Positions 7,482 through 16,275 of a stretch of DNA of 64,000 bases are shown piece by piece (within the stretch, counting starts at the first letter, position 1; every line of letters begins with the position of its first letter). Both the position numbers and the translations under genes were made by a program. The notes under the pieces were generated by a model. It searched no databases. It saw only the letters and a list, made by a program, of their open reading frames with translations, and was not told the DNA's origin. This DNA comes from DASUBV01 sp963725175 (GTDB lineage: Bacteria; Actinomycetota; Actinomycetes; Streptosporangiales; Streptosporangiaceae): positions 6,076,001 to 6,140,000 of the forward strand of contig CAVRXH010000006.1 of the NCBI GenBank assembly GCA_963725175.1, read 5' to 3'.

Positions 7482-8282
7482 ATGAGCAGGAAACTTCGGC
7501 TGGACGCCGAGCTGGTCAGGCGCGGCCTGGCCCGGTCCCGTGACCAGGCCGCCGAGCTGATCGAGGCCGGCCGGGTGGAGGTCGGCGGTACGCCGGCGGG
7601 CAAGGCCGCCTCGCAGGTGGCGACTGACTCGGCCATCACGCTGCGCCGGGACGACGCGGGTCCTGAGTACGTGTCCAGGGGCGGGCACAAGCTTGCCGGG
7701 GCGCTGGCCGCGTTCGCTGGCCTGGACGTGGCCGGTCGGCGCTGCCTGGACGCGGGCGCGTCCACCGGGGGCTTTACCGACGTGCTGCTGCGCGCCGGGG
7801 CTGCCCATGTCGTCGCGGCGGACGTCGGGTACGGGCAGCTTGCCTGGCAGCTCCGCACGGATCCCAGGGTCACGGCGCTGGACCGGGTGAATGTCCGCTC
7901 GCTAGAGCCCGGTCAGGTCGCGCCGCCGCCGGGCCTGGTGACGGCGGACCTGTCCTTTATCTCGCTCACGCTCGTGCTGCCCGCGCTGGTGGCCTGCTCG
8001 ACGCCGGACGCGGACTTCGTGCTGATGGTGAAACCCCAGTTCGAGGTGGGCAAGGGCAAGGTGGGGGCGGGCGGCGTGGTCCGCGACCCCGCCCTGCGGC
8101 TGAGCGCGGTTTCCAGCGTGGCCGCCGCGGCCGCCGAGCTGGGGCTGGGCGTCGTGGGCGTCACGGCGAGCCCGCTGCCTGGCCCGTCGGGGAACGTGGA
8201 GTACTTCCTGTGGCTGCGCCGGGGCGCGCCGCCGCTGGACGAGGCGGTAGCAAGACAGGCCGTCGAGGAGGGACCGCGATGA
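7482..8282 (+). CDS. tlyA: TlyA family rRNA (cytidine-2'-O)-methyltransferase
   Basis: A 266-residue protein with an N-terminal S4 RNA-binding domain (residues 4-60: LDAELVRRGLARSRDQAAELI) and an FtsJ-like Rossmann methyltransferase. The SAM motif is LDAGASTGGFTD (residues 89-100), preceded by the conserved SRGGHKL. VMVKPQFE carries a family lysine. TlyA 2'-O-methylates cytidines in 16S and 23S rRNA, and its loss gives capreomycin resistance in mycobacteria. The stop overlaps the nadK start (ATGA at 8279), so the genes are co-translated. Confidence 0.93.
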   Translation: MSRKLRLDAELVRRGLARSRDQAAELIEAGRVEVGGTPAGKAASQVATDSAITLRRDDAGPEYVSRGGHKLAGALAAFAGLDVAGRRCLDAGASTGGFTDVLLRAGAAHVVAADVGYGQLAWQLRTDPRVTALDRVNVRSLEPGQVAPPPGLVTADLSFISLTLVLPALVACSTPDADFVLMVKPQFEVGKGKVGAGGVVRDPALRLSAVSSVAAAAAELGLGVVGVTASPLPGPSGNVEYFLWLRRGAPPLDEAVARQAVEEGPR

Positions 8283-9385
8283 CAGGGCCGGCCAGCCGGA
8301 CCATGCTGCTGGTCGCCCACACCGGGCGGCCGGCCGCCCGGCAGATCGCGCACGCGGTGGCGGGCCGGCTGGGCGCGGCAGGAGTCGGGCTGCGGGTCCT
8401 GGCCCCGGAGGCGGACGAACTGGGCGTGCCGGGTGCCGCCGCGGTGCCGGTCTCGCCGGCGGCGGCGGCTGGCGCGGAGATGGTGGTGGTCATCGGCGGC
8501 GACGGCACGCTGCTCCGTGCGGCGGAGCTGGCTCGCGGGGCCGGGGTGCCGCTGCTGGGGGTGAACCTGGGGCACGTCGGGTTCCTGGCCGAGGCAGAGC
8601 CGGAGGACGTGGCCGAGGCGACGGACCGGGTGGTCGCCCGCGACTACTCGGTCGAGCAGCGGATGACGGTCGACGTGTCGGTGCGGCTGAACGGCGAGGT
8701 GCTGGCCGCGACCTGGGCGCTGAACGAGGCGACGGTGGAGAAGGCGGCCAGGGAGCGGATGCTGGACCTGGTCATCGAGGTCGACGGGCGGCCGCTGTCC
8801 CGGTGGGGCTGCGACGGGGTGGTGTTCGCTACCCCGACGGGCTCGACGGCGTACGCGTTCTCGGCGGGCGGCCCGGTGGTCTGGCCGGAGGTCGAGGCGC
8901 TGCTGATGGTGCCGATCTGCGCGCACGCGCTGTTCGCCGGCCCGATGGTGGTCTCGCCGAGGTCGGTGCTGGCGGCCGAGGTGATCGGCGCGAGCGGCGG
9001 CACGGCGGCGGGTGCCAGGGAAAGCGGCGCCAGGGAAAGCGGCCCGGCGCGGGGCGGCTCGCCGGGCGGTGGCCAATCTGAGACGTCAGGTGCTGTTCTG
9101 TGGTGCGATGGGCGACGTAAGGTCGATCTGCCGCCAGGGGCGCGGGTCGAGGTGCGGCGGGGCACCCGGCCGGTGCTGCTGGCCCGGTTGCGGGCGGACG
9201 CCGCCGCGGGCCAGCCAGGCGGCAAGAGAGCTGCTGAGGTGGGCGCGCCGTTCACCGACCGGCTCGTGAAGAAGTTCGGCCTGCCGGTCAAGGGCTGGCG
9301 GGGCCGGAGCGGCGCGAGCCGGGCAGGCGCGGGCCGGGGCGGTACGGCTGGCCAGGGAGACGAGGAGCCGGGCGGCGATGCTTGA
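8279..9385 (+). CDS. nadK: NAD kinase
   Basis: Phosphorylates NAD to NADP. In this 368-residue protein GGDG is at 73-76, ALNEAT near 148-152 and the DGVVFATPTGSTAYAFSAGGP region spans about 179-199. The C-terminus has the actinobacterial signature FTDRLVKKFGLPVKGWRG. Residues about 238-271 are an inserted low-complexity stretch (GARESGARESGPARGG) between two core strands, and there is a Gly-rich tail after GWRG; both are longer than in most family members. Overlaps tlyA by 4 bp and recN by 8 bp. Confidence 0.93.
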   Translation: MTGPASRTMLLVAHTGRPAARQIAHAVAGRLGAAGVGLRVLAPEADELGVPGAAAVPVSPAAAAGAEMVVVIGGDGTLLRAAELARGAGVPLLGVNLGHVGFLAEAEPEDVAEATDRVVARDYSVEQRMTVDVSVRLNGEVLAATWALNEATVEKAARERMLDLVIEVDGRPLSRWGCDGVVFATPTGSTAYAFSAGGPVVWPEVEALLMVPICAHALFAGPMVVSPRSVLAAEVIGASGGTAAGARESGARESGPARGGSPGGGQSETSGAVLWCDGRRKVDLPPGARVEVRRGTRPVLLARLRADAAAGQPGGKRAAEVGAPFTDRLVKKFGLPVKGWRGRSGASRAGAGRGGTAGQGDEEPGGDA

Positions 9386-11237
9386 GGAAGTACGGATCAC
9401 CAGGCTCGGAGTGATCGACGACGCCGTGCTGGAGTTTTCCGCGGGGTTCAACGTGGTGACCGGCGAGACCGGCGCGGGCAAGACGATGGTCGTCACCGGT
9501 CTCGGCCTGCTGTTCGGCGGCCGGGCCGACCCGTCGCGGGTGCGGCCGGGCGCGGACCGGGCGGCGGTCGAGGGCCGGCTGCGGGTGGACCCGGACGGCC
9601 CGGTGGCCCGGCAGGTGAACGACGCGGGCGGCGACCTGGACGACCAGGGCAGCACGCTGCTGCTCGGCCGCTCGGTCAGCGCCGAGGGCCGGTCCAGGGC
9701 GACGGCGGGCGGCCGGTCGGTGCCGGTCTCGCTGCTCACCTACCTGGCGGACGATCTCGTCGCCGTGCACGGGCAGTCGGACCAGCAGCAGCTACTGCGC
9801 CCCGGCCGGCAGCGGCAGGCCCTTGACCAGTTCGCCGGGCCGGACTTCGCGGCGCTGCTCGGTGACTACCAGCGGGTCTACAAGCGCCATCAGCAGGTCG
9901 CCGCGGAACTCGCGGAGCTGACCGCGCAGGCCAGGGACCGCGCCCGCGAGGCTGACGACCTGCGCCGCGGGCTGGAAGAGATCGAGCGGGCGGAGCCGGC
10001 AGAGGGCGAGGACATCGAGCTGGCCGCCGAGGACGAGCGGCTGGCCAACGCGGACGCGCTGCACTCGGCGGCCACCACGGCGCACGAGGCGCTGCTCGGC
10101 GACCCGTCAAGCGGCAGCTACGAGGCGGCCGACGCGGTGACGCTGCTGGGCGTGGCCAGGCAGGCGCTGGAGGCGGCGGCGCACCACGACCCGCAGCTCA
10201 GCGCGCTGGCCACCCGGGTGTCGGAGGCGGCCTACCTGGTCTCGGACGTGGCTACCGAGCTGGCGTCCTACGCCCAGTCGGTGGAGTCGGACCCGGCCAG
10301 GCTCGCCGCCGTCCAGGAACGCCGGGCGGACCTGGCCCGGCTGGTCCGCGCCTACGGCTCGCTGGCCGGGGCGCTGGCCGAGGCCACGGCGCCGGAGGCG
10401 GCGCATCCCGCGGCCGTCGGCACAGCGGCGGAAGCCGGGACAGGGCCGGACGCGGCCGCGACCGCCGGAGCCGGCGCGCAGCCTCAGGGCGGCGACCTGG
10501 CGGCCGTGCTGCGCTGGGCGAAGACGGCGGCGGCCCGGCTGGGCGAGCTGGACAACGACGACGACAAGATCGCCGCCCTCCAGCAGGACGAGACCGCGCT
10601 GGCGGCGGAGGCCAAGGAGCTGGCCGAGCGGCTGTCGCTGGCCCGGATCCAGACCGCCGAGCGGTTCGCCGCCGAGGTCACCGGCGAGCTGGGCGCGCTG
10701 GCGATGCCGCACGCCCGGCTCACCGTGGCGGTGGTCCCGGCCGCCGAGCTGGGTCCCTACGGGGGCGACGAGGTGGAGATCAAGCTGGCCGCCCATCCGG
10801 GCTCGCCGGCGCTGCCGCTGACCAAGGGCGCCTCGGGCGGCGAGCTGTCCCGGGTGATGCTGGCCATCGAGGTGGTCTTCGCGGGCGCGGACCCGGTGCC
10901 GACGTTCGTCTTCGACGAGGTGGACGCGGGCGTCGGGGGCAAGGCGGCGGTCGAGATCGGCCGCCGACTTGCCCGGCTGGCCCGCCGCGCCCAGGTCATC
11001 GTGGTCACCCACCTGCCGCAGGTAGCCGCGTTCGCCGATAGCCACCTGGTCGTGGAGAAATCGGACACCGGAGCGGTGGTCAGCAGCGGCATCAGCCGGC
11101 TGGACGACGAGGGCCGGATCCGGGAGCTGTCCCGGATGCTGGCCGGCCTGGAGGACTCAGAGTTCGGCCGGGCGCACGCCAGCGAGCTGCTGGCCGCCGC
11201 GGCGGCCGAGCGGGTCGGCCTGCCAGGGCAAGGCTGA
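9378..11237 (+). CDS. recN: DNA repair ATPase RecN
   Basis: SMC-like ATPase for double-strand-break repair, 619 residues. Walker A is GETGAGKT (29-36), the ABC signature is GASGGELSRVMLA and Walker B is PTFVFDEVDAGVGG. Between the two ATPase halves is a long coiled coil containing an Ala/Gly-rich insertion (EAAHPAAVGTAAEAGTG, near residue 350) unusual for a coil and probably a loop. It sits in the conserved tlyA-nadK-recN operon order. No LexA box was found just upstream, consistent with read-through from tlyA. Confidence 0.95.
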   Translation: MLEEVRITRLGVIDDAVLEFSAGFNVVTGETGAGKTMVVTGLGLLFGGRADPSRVRPGADRAAVEGRLRVDPDGPVARQVNDAGGDLDDQGSTLLLGRSVSAEGRSRATAGGRSVPVSLLTYLADDLVAVHGQSDQQQLLRPGRQRQALDQFAGPDFAALLGDYQRVYKRHQQVAAELAELTAQARDRAREADDLRRGLEEIERAEPAEGEDIELAAEDERLANADALHSAATTAHEALLGDPSSGSYEAADAVTLLGVARQALEAAAHHDPQLSALATRVSEAAYLVSDVATELASYAQSVESDPARLAAVQERRADLARLVRAYGSLAGALAEATAPEAAHPAAVGTAAEAGTGPDAAATAGAGAQPQGGDLAAVLRWAKTAAARLGELDNDDDKIAALQQDETALAAEAKELAERLSLARIQTAERFAAEVTGELGALAMPHARLTVAVVPAAELGPYGGDEVEIKLAAHPGSPALPLTKGASGGELSRVMLAIEVVFAGADPVPTFVFDEVDAGVGGKAAVEIGRRLARLARRAQVIVVTHLPQVAAFADSHLVVEKSDTGAVVSSGISRLDDEGRIRELSRMLAGLEDSEFGRAHASELLAAAAAERVGLPGQG

Positions 11238-11258
11238 CCTGCCAGGGCAAGGCTGACC
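11219..11258 (+). repeat. Short direct repeat at the end of recN
   Basis: CCTGCCAGGGCAAGGCTGAC occurs twice in tandem. The first copy supplies the recN stop codon and the second follows it directly, so the gene's last codons have been duplicated downstream of the stop. Confidence 0.7.
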
Positions 11259-11397
11259 CGGCTGGGGCCAGCAGCCCAGACGCGGCAGCCCCAGCTCCCC
11301 AGCCGGCTGCTGAAGCCTGACCTGCGCGCACGCCGGCGGGAACCGGAAATACCAGCCGTAACCCGCGCCGCCGAACATCTGGCAAACTTGCTATCCG

Positions 11398-12588
11398 ATG
11401 AAGGCACCGCGCAGTCTGCGAGGAACGCGCCGGTCCAGGCCCGCTGACCTGTCCGGGGTGACCGCTCGAGCGCGCCTGGACTCACGCACGAAGAACCTGG
11501 CCAGGCGGCTGGAAGCCGGCGAGATCGCCATCATCGACCACGCGGACCTGGACCGGCTCAGCGCCGAAACGCTGATCCAGCGGCAGGTCGCCGCCGTGGT
11601 GAACGTCGCGCCCAGCATCAGCGGCCGGTACCCGAACATGGGCCCGCAGCTCCTGATGGAGGCGGGCGTCCCGCTCGTGGACGATGTCGGGCATGAGGTA
11701 TTCGACCAGGTAAGCGAGGGCCAGCTAGTCCGGCTGGACGGCGACACCCTGTACGCGGGCGACACCGTCATCGCCAAGGGCACGCTGCAGACGGCGCAGT
11801 CGGTGGCCACAGACATGGCCAGCGCCAAGGACGGCGTGGCCGAGCAGCTCAAGGCGTTCGTCGCGAACACCATGGAGTTCATCTCCCGCGACTCCGAGCT
11901 GCTGATCGACGGCATCAAGATCCCGGAGCTGCGGACGAAGCTGGCGGGCCGGCACGCGCTGGTGGTGGCGCGGGGCTACCGGCACCGGGAGGACCTGCAG
12001 GCGCTGCGCTCTTACATCCGCGAGTTCAAGCCGGTGATGATCGGCGTGGACGGCGGGGCGAACGCGCTGCTGGACGCGGGGTACCGGCCGGACATGATCG
12101 TCGGGGACATGGACTCGGTCTCCGACCGTGCGCTGAGGTGCGGCGCGGAGATCGTGGTGCACGCCTACCTGAACGGCTACGCGCCCGGCCTGCCCCGGGC
12201 TCAGGACCTGGGCGTCGAGGCGGTGACCTGCCCGGCCACGGGGACCAGCGAGGACGTCGCGGTGCTGCTGGCCGACGAGTCGGGGGCCACCCTGATCGTC
12301 ACGGTGGGCATGCGGTTCACGCTGGTAGAGTTCCTGGAGAAAGGCCGGTCGGGAATGGCCAGCGCGGTGCTGACGCGGATCCGGGTCGGCGACAAGATCG
12401 TCGATGCCAAGGGCGTCAGCCGGCTATACCAGAGCAGGATCTCCGCCAAGGCGCTCGTGCTGCTGGCGGCGGCCGCGCTCGCGACCGTCGCGGTCGCGAT
12501 TACCGCCTCTCCGGTGGGCCGGGTGTTCCTGGACTACATCGGCGTCGCGCTGGCACAGCTGTGGCACTGGCTCACTGGACTTTTCTAA
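11398..12588 (+). CDS. steA: SteA, cytokinetic ring-associated protein
   Basis: A 396-residue protein with a central thiamin-pyrophosphokinase-like nucleotide-binding fold (VDGGANALLDAGYRPDMIVGDMDSVSD) and one C-terminal transmembrane helix (about residues 354-385). Corynebacterial SteA works with SteB and the hydrolase RipA at the division septum. The neighbours (recN before, SteB after) are the conserved arrangement. The ATG at 11398 follows a gap of about 160 bp that may hold its own promoter; no strong -35/-10 pair was resolved. Confidence 0.9.
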   Translation: MKAPRSLRGTRRSRPADLSGVTARARLDSRTKNLARRLEAGEIAIIDHADLDRLSAETLIQRQVAAVVNVAPSISGRYPNMGPQLLMEAGVPLVDDVGHEVFDQVSEGQLVRLDGDTLYAGDTVIAKGTLQTAQSVATDMASAKDGVAEQLKAFVANTMEFISRDSELLIDGIKIPELRTKLAGRHALVVARGYRHREDLQALRSYIREFKPVMIGVDGGANALLDAGYRPDMIVGDMDSVSDRALRCGAEIVVHAYLNGYAPGLPRAQDLGVEAVTCPATGTSEDVAVLLADESGATLIVTVGMRFTLVEFLEKGRSGMASAVLTRIRVGDKIVDAKGVSRLYQSRISAKALVLLAAAALATVAVAITASPVGRVFLDYIGVALAQLWHWLTGLF

Positions 12589-12601
12589 CGGGACCTTCCT
12601 C

Positions 12602-13612
12602 GTGATCGACTTCCGGTATCACCTCGTCTCCATCATCGCGGTCTTCCTGGCCCTGGCCATCGGGATCGTGGTGGGCTCCACCGCGCTGCAGCCCGCGGTG
12701 GAGGGCTCGCTGCACCGGGCGGAGTCGCTGCTGCGGCAGCGCAACGACAGCCTGCTGCAGCGGAACACCGCGCTCAGCCAGCAGGTCAGCGCGGACCAGG
12801 CGTTCGCCCAGGCGGGCGCGGGCCTGCTGCTCGGCCGCCTGCTGGCAGGCCAGCGGGTCGTGCTGGTCACCGCGCCGAACGCGGACAGCCAGGTGGTCAG
12901 CGGCATCACGACCGCGGTCCGGCAGGCCGGCGGCCAGGTCACCGGCGACGTCGCGCTCCAGTCCGACTTCTTCGACGGGACGGACGCCGCCGAGTCCCGG
13001 CTGACCCAGCTCGCCCAGTCGCTGGCCCCGGACGTCGGGGTGTCGCTGCCGAGTCAGCCGGCCAGCTCGACGGTCAGCGGCCAGCAGCAGGCGGCGCAGG
13101 TGCTGGCCGCCGCGATCGTGTCCAAGGACGGCACGGCGATCAGCTCCGCGCAGAGCCGCGAGGTGCTCGGCGGGTTCGGGAACAGCGGCTACCTCCAGGT
13201 CAGCACGCCGAGCGGGGGGAGCCCGGCGAGCCTGCCGCAGGCCAGCCTCGCGGTGGTGGTGCAGCCGTCCGCGCCGCCGGCGGCGAACGAGCAGGCCGCC
13301 GACAACGACGTGCTGATCGCGGTGGCCCAGGAGCTTCAGTCCTCCGGCCGCGGCACGGTGCTGGCCGGCTCGGCGGACGGCTCTGGCCAGGGCAGCGCCG
13401 TCAGCCAGGAGTCCGGCAGCGGCAAGGTCAGCACGGTCGACAACGCCGATACGCAGGTCGGCCAGATCACGACTGTGCAGGCCCTGTGGGAACTGCTCGC
13501 CGGACGGTCACCGAACAGCTACGGTATGGGTCCTGGCGTGGTGCCCAGTCCCGCCCCCACGTCGTCGGCAAGCCCGGCGACCGATCCCGCGCATCAGGTG
13601 AGAAAACGATGA
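12602..13612 (+). CDS. steB: SteB / MctB-family membrane protein
   Basis: A 336-residue protein with one N-terminal transmembrane helix after a conserved IDFRYHLVSIIAVFLALAIG start, then a coiled coil (HRAESLLRQRNDSLLQRN) and a large extracytoplasmic domain. Mycobacterial relatives were described as copper transporter MctB; the corynebacterial one is the SteA partner SteB. Because it directly follows steA, the division role is the better guess. The start is GTG at 12602, because the conserved IDFRYH begins there. The stop overlaps the next ATG (ATGA). Confidence 0.87.
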   Translation: MIDFRYHLVSIIAVFLALAIGIVVGSTALQPAVEGSLHRAESLLRQRNDSLLQRNTALSQQVSADQAFAQAGAGLLLGRLLAGQRVVLVTAPNADSQVVSGITTAVRQAGGQVTGDVALQSDFFDGTDAAESRLTQLAQSLAPDVGVSLPSQPASSTVSGQQQAAQVLAAAIVSKDGTAISSAQSREVLGGFGNSGYLQVSTPSGGSPASLPQASLAVVVQPSAPPAANEQAADNDVLIAVAQELQSSGRGTVLAGSADGSGQGSAVSQESGSGKVSTVDNADTQVGQITTVQALWELLAGRSPNSYGMGPGVVPSPAPTSSASPATDPAHQVRKR

Positions 13613-14592
13613 GCCGATCGATGCGATCCGCCGCGCTCGCGGCGGCCGCCGCCCGTCTGTCCTATGCCGCGCTGCGGCGCCGAGCGCCGGGTGGCGACGC
13701 CACCTGGTCGCGGACCAACCACCGGGGTGAGCCGGTCACGCTGCTGGAAGGCCCGGCCGCCGCGATCGGCGGCGCGGCCGGCGCGCTGGCGGCCACCGGG
13801 CTACCTGGCCGGAGCCGGGCCGCGCTGGCCCTGGCGGCGGCGGGCGCGGGCCTGCTCGGCGGCTACGACGACCTGGCCGGCAACGGGTCGAGCAAGGGCT
13901 TCCGCGGCCACCTCGGCGCGCTGCGCCGCGGCGAGGTGACCACCGGGGCGGTGAAGATCGCCGGGATCGGCGCGACCGGCCTGGCGTGCAGCCTGCTGGC
14001 CGGCGCCGGCCGGGACGGCAAGAGCAGCCCGGCCATCGATATCGCGATCAACGCGGGCCTGATCGCGGGCGGCGCGAACCTGCTCAACCTGTTCGACCTG
14101 CGGCCGGGGCGGGCGATCAAGGTGACGCTCGGCTCCGGTGCGCTGCTTTCCGGCACGGAACGGGGCCGTGCCGCGACCGCCGCCCCGCTGGCCGCGGCGG
14201 CCGCGCTGCTGAGCGAGGACCTGGCCGAGCGGGCGATGCTCGGCGACGCGGGCGCGAACGCGCTCGGCGCGATGCTCGGCACGGCCGCCGCGGTGGCGCT
14301 GCCGGGCCGCCCGGCCCGGCTGGTCACGCTCGGCGTCGTCGCGGGGCTGACGGCGGCCAGCGAGAAGGTCAGCTTCACCAAGGTCATCGAGCGGACCCGG
14401 CCGCTGCGCTTCGTGGACATGCTGGGCCGCCGCCCGGTGGCCCCGGCCCGCCCGGCCGCCGACGGCACCCCCGCCTGGGAGCCGCCAGGCGCGCCAGCAC
14501 CCGGGCGGCAGGAGACCGGGCAGCAGGACACTGACCCGGACAGCGCCGCGGACCCGGCTGGCGCCATGCCGGCCGTGCCGCGGTCGCGGTGA
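13609..14592 (+). CDS. MraY/WecA-like membrane glycosyltransferase-family protein
   Basis: A 327-residue, Ala-rich multi-span membrane protein. It keeps the polyprenyl-phosphate phospho-sugar transferase landmarks: GGYDDLAG (about residues 84-91), NLLNLFDLRPGRA and GDAGANALGAMLG. The region before the first motif is shortened compared with true MraY, so it may be a divergent paralogue. It lies between steB and murJ with 4-bp overlaps on both sides, which implies a role in envelope polymer synthesis. The C-terminal 60 residues are Pro/Ala-rich and probably disordered. Catalytic activity is unproven. Confidence 0.7.
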   Translation: MSRSMRSAALAAAAARLSYAALRRRAPGGDATWSRTNHRGEPVTLLEGPAAAIGGAAGALAATGLPGRSRAALALAAAGAGLLGGYDDLAGNGSSKGFRGHLGALRRGEVTTGAVKIAGIGATGLACSLLAGAGRDGKSSPAIDIAINAGLIAGGANLLNLFDLRPGRAIKVTLGSGALLSGTERGRAATAAPLAAAAALLSEDLAERAMLGDAGANALGAMLGTAAAVALPGRPARLVTLGVVAGLTAASEKVSFTKVIERTRPLRFVDMLGRRPVAPARPAADGTPAWEPPGAPAPGRQETGQQDTDPDSAADPAGAMPAVPRSR

Positions 14593-16250
14593 CCGAGCCC
14601 GCAGCGCCCGTTACGCAAGAAGGTCCCGAGCCCGAGGCTCAGCCGAGGCCGGCCGCTGGCATCGGCCGGGCCGCCGCGCTGATCGCCGGGCTGACCATCG
14701 TCGCCCGGCTGCTCGGCCTGGGCCGCCAGGTGGTGTTCGCGCATACCGTCCAGGCCTACTGCCTGGGCACCGCCTACGCCACGGCGAACCAGGTGCCCAA
14801 CATCATCTACGACATCGTGCTGGGCGGCGCGCTGGCCAGCGTCATGGTCCCGGTGCTGGCCAGGTCGGCGGAGCGGTCCGGGTCCGACCCTGAGGCCGCC
14901 CGCCAGGTGGCCAGGATCTCCTCGGCGCTGCTCACCTGGACCGTGCTGATCCTGGTGCCCGCCAGCATCATCATCGCCCTGGCGGCGGGCCCGATCGCGA
15001 CGCTGCTCAACCCGGTCAACCCGAACGACGGCTGCACGCACGCCAGCCTGGTCACGGTGACCGGCCAGATGCTGGTCGCGTTCGCGCCGCAGGTGCTGTT
15101 CTACGGGCTGGCCGTGGTGCTCTACGGGATCTTGCAGGCGCACCGCAAGTTCACCGCCCCGGCCCTGGCCCCGGTGCTGTCCAGCCTGGTGGTGATGGCC
15201 GCCTACCTGCTGTTCGTCCCGTTCGGCCACGACTACAGGAAGAACCTGCACGGGCTGCCCGCCAGCGCCGAGCTGATCCTGGCGCTGGGCACCACGGCCG
15301 GGGTGGCGGCGCTGGCCGTGACCGCGCTGGTGCCCGCGCTGCGGCTGCGGCTGCGGCTGCGCCCGGCGCTGCGCTTCCCCGAGGGGGTCGGGGCCAGGGT
15401 CCGCGGCCTGGCCGTCTACGGGATCAGCGCGGTGGTCGCCCAGGACGCGGCCGGCGTGGTGGTGATCGCGCTGGCCAACGGCCGGGGCGCGCAGGGGTCC
15501 CTGGTGCTGTACGGGTACGGCTGGCAGATCTTCGTCTCGGTCTACGCGGTGCTGGCCATCCCGATCGCGATCAGCGCGTTCCCCGTGCTGTCCACGCAGC
15601 GGGGCGCGGAGTTCGACGAGACGGCGGCCGGGTCGACCCGCGCGGTGCTGCTGATGTCCTGCCTGGGCGCCGCGCTGCTCGCGGCCATCGCCTGGCCGGC
15701 CGCCCGGCTGTTCGCCTCGGCGCCGTATCAGGTGACGCCGCTGGCCCTGGGATTCGCGGCGTTCGCGCCCGGGCTGATCGGCTACGGGCTGACCGCGTGC
15801 CTGTCCCGCGTCCTGCTGGCCGGCGGCCGGACCGCCAGCGCGGCGGTGGCGATGTCCGGCGGCTGGGCCGCGGTGATCGTCGCGGACGTGATCGCGGTGC
15901 ACCTGGTCCCCGCCAGGTGGATCGTCGCCGCGCTCGGCGTGGGCAACACGGTGGGCCTGACCGCCGCCGCGCTCGCGCTGCTGGTGGCGGTCCGGGCCAG
16001 CCATGGCCGCGCCGCGCTGCGGGCCTGCGCCAGGGCGGCCGGCGCCGGGCTGGTGGCCGCGGTGGCCGGCGCCGCCGCCGGGGCCGGGCTGGCCAGGCTG
16101 CTGCCGTCCGCCGCCGGGCTGGTCGCCGACGCGGCGATCGCGGTGGGGGCCGGGGCCGTCTGCGCGGCGGTGTTCGGCGGGCTGGCGCTGCTCCTGGACG
16201 GCGGCGAGCTGCGGGCGGCGCTGGCCCGGGTGCGCCGGACAGCCAGATGA
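14589..16250 (+). CDS. murJ: MurJ/MviN lipid II flippase-family protein
   Basis: A 553-residue protein with about 14 predicted transmembrane helices. The N-terminal segment AGLTIVARLLGLGRQVVFAHTVQAYCLGTAYATANQVPN matches the MVF/MurJ pattern (spread over residues 33-70). The family moves lipid-linked peptidoglycan precursor across the membrane. The start is GTG at 14589, overlapping the upstream TGA. It lacks the long kinase-like extension seen in mycobacterial MviN. The neighbouring glycosyltransferases fit a cell-wall role. Confidence 0.88.
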   Translation: MTEPAAPVTQEGPEPEAQPRPAAGIGRAAALIAGLTIVARLLGLGRQVVFAHTVQAYCLGTAYATANQVPNIIYDIVLGGALASVMVPVLARSAERSGSDPEAARQVARISSALLTWTVLILVPASIIIALAAGPIATLLNPVNPNDGCTHASLVTVTGQMLVAFAPQVLFYGLAVVLYGILQAHRKFTAPALAPVLSSLVVMAAYLLFVPFGHDYRKNLHGLPASAELILALGTTAGVAALAVTALVPALRLRLRLRPALRFPEGVGARVRGLAVYGISAVVAQDAAGVVVIALANGRGAQGSLVLYGYGWQIFVSVYAVLAIPIAISAFPVLSTQRGAEFDETAAGSTRAVLLMSCLGAALLAAIAWPAARLFASAPYQVTPLALGFAAFAPGLIGYGLTACLSRVLLAGGRTASAAVAMSGGWAAVIVADVIAVHLVPARWIVAALGVGNTVGLTAAALALLVAVRASHGRAALRACARAAGAGLVAAVAGAAAGAGLARLLPSAAGLVADAAIAVGAGAVCAAVFGGLALLLDGGELRAALARVRRTAR

Positions 16251-16275
16251 CGGCGGCCATGACAGGAGGGCGGGC

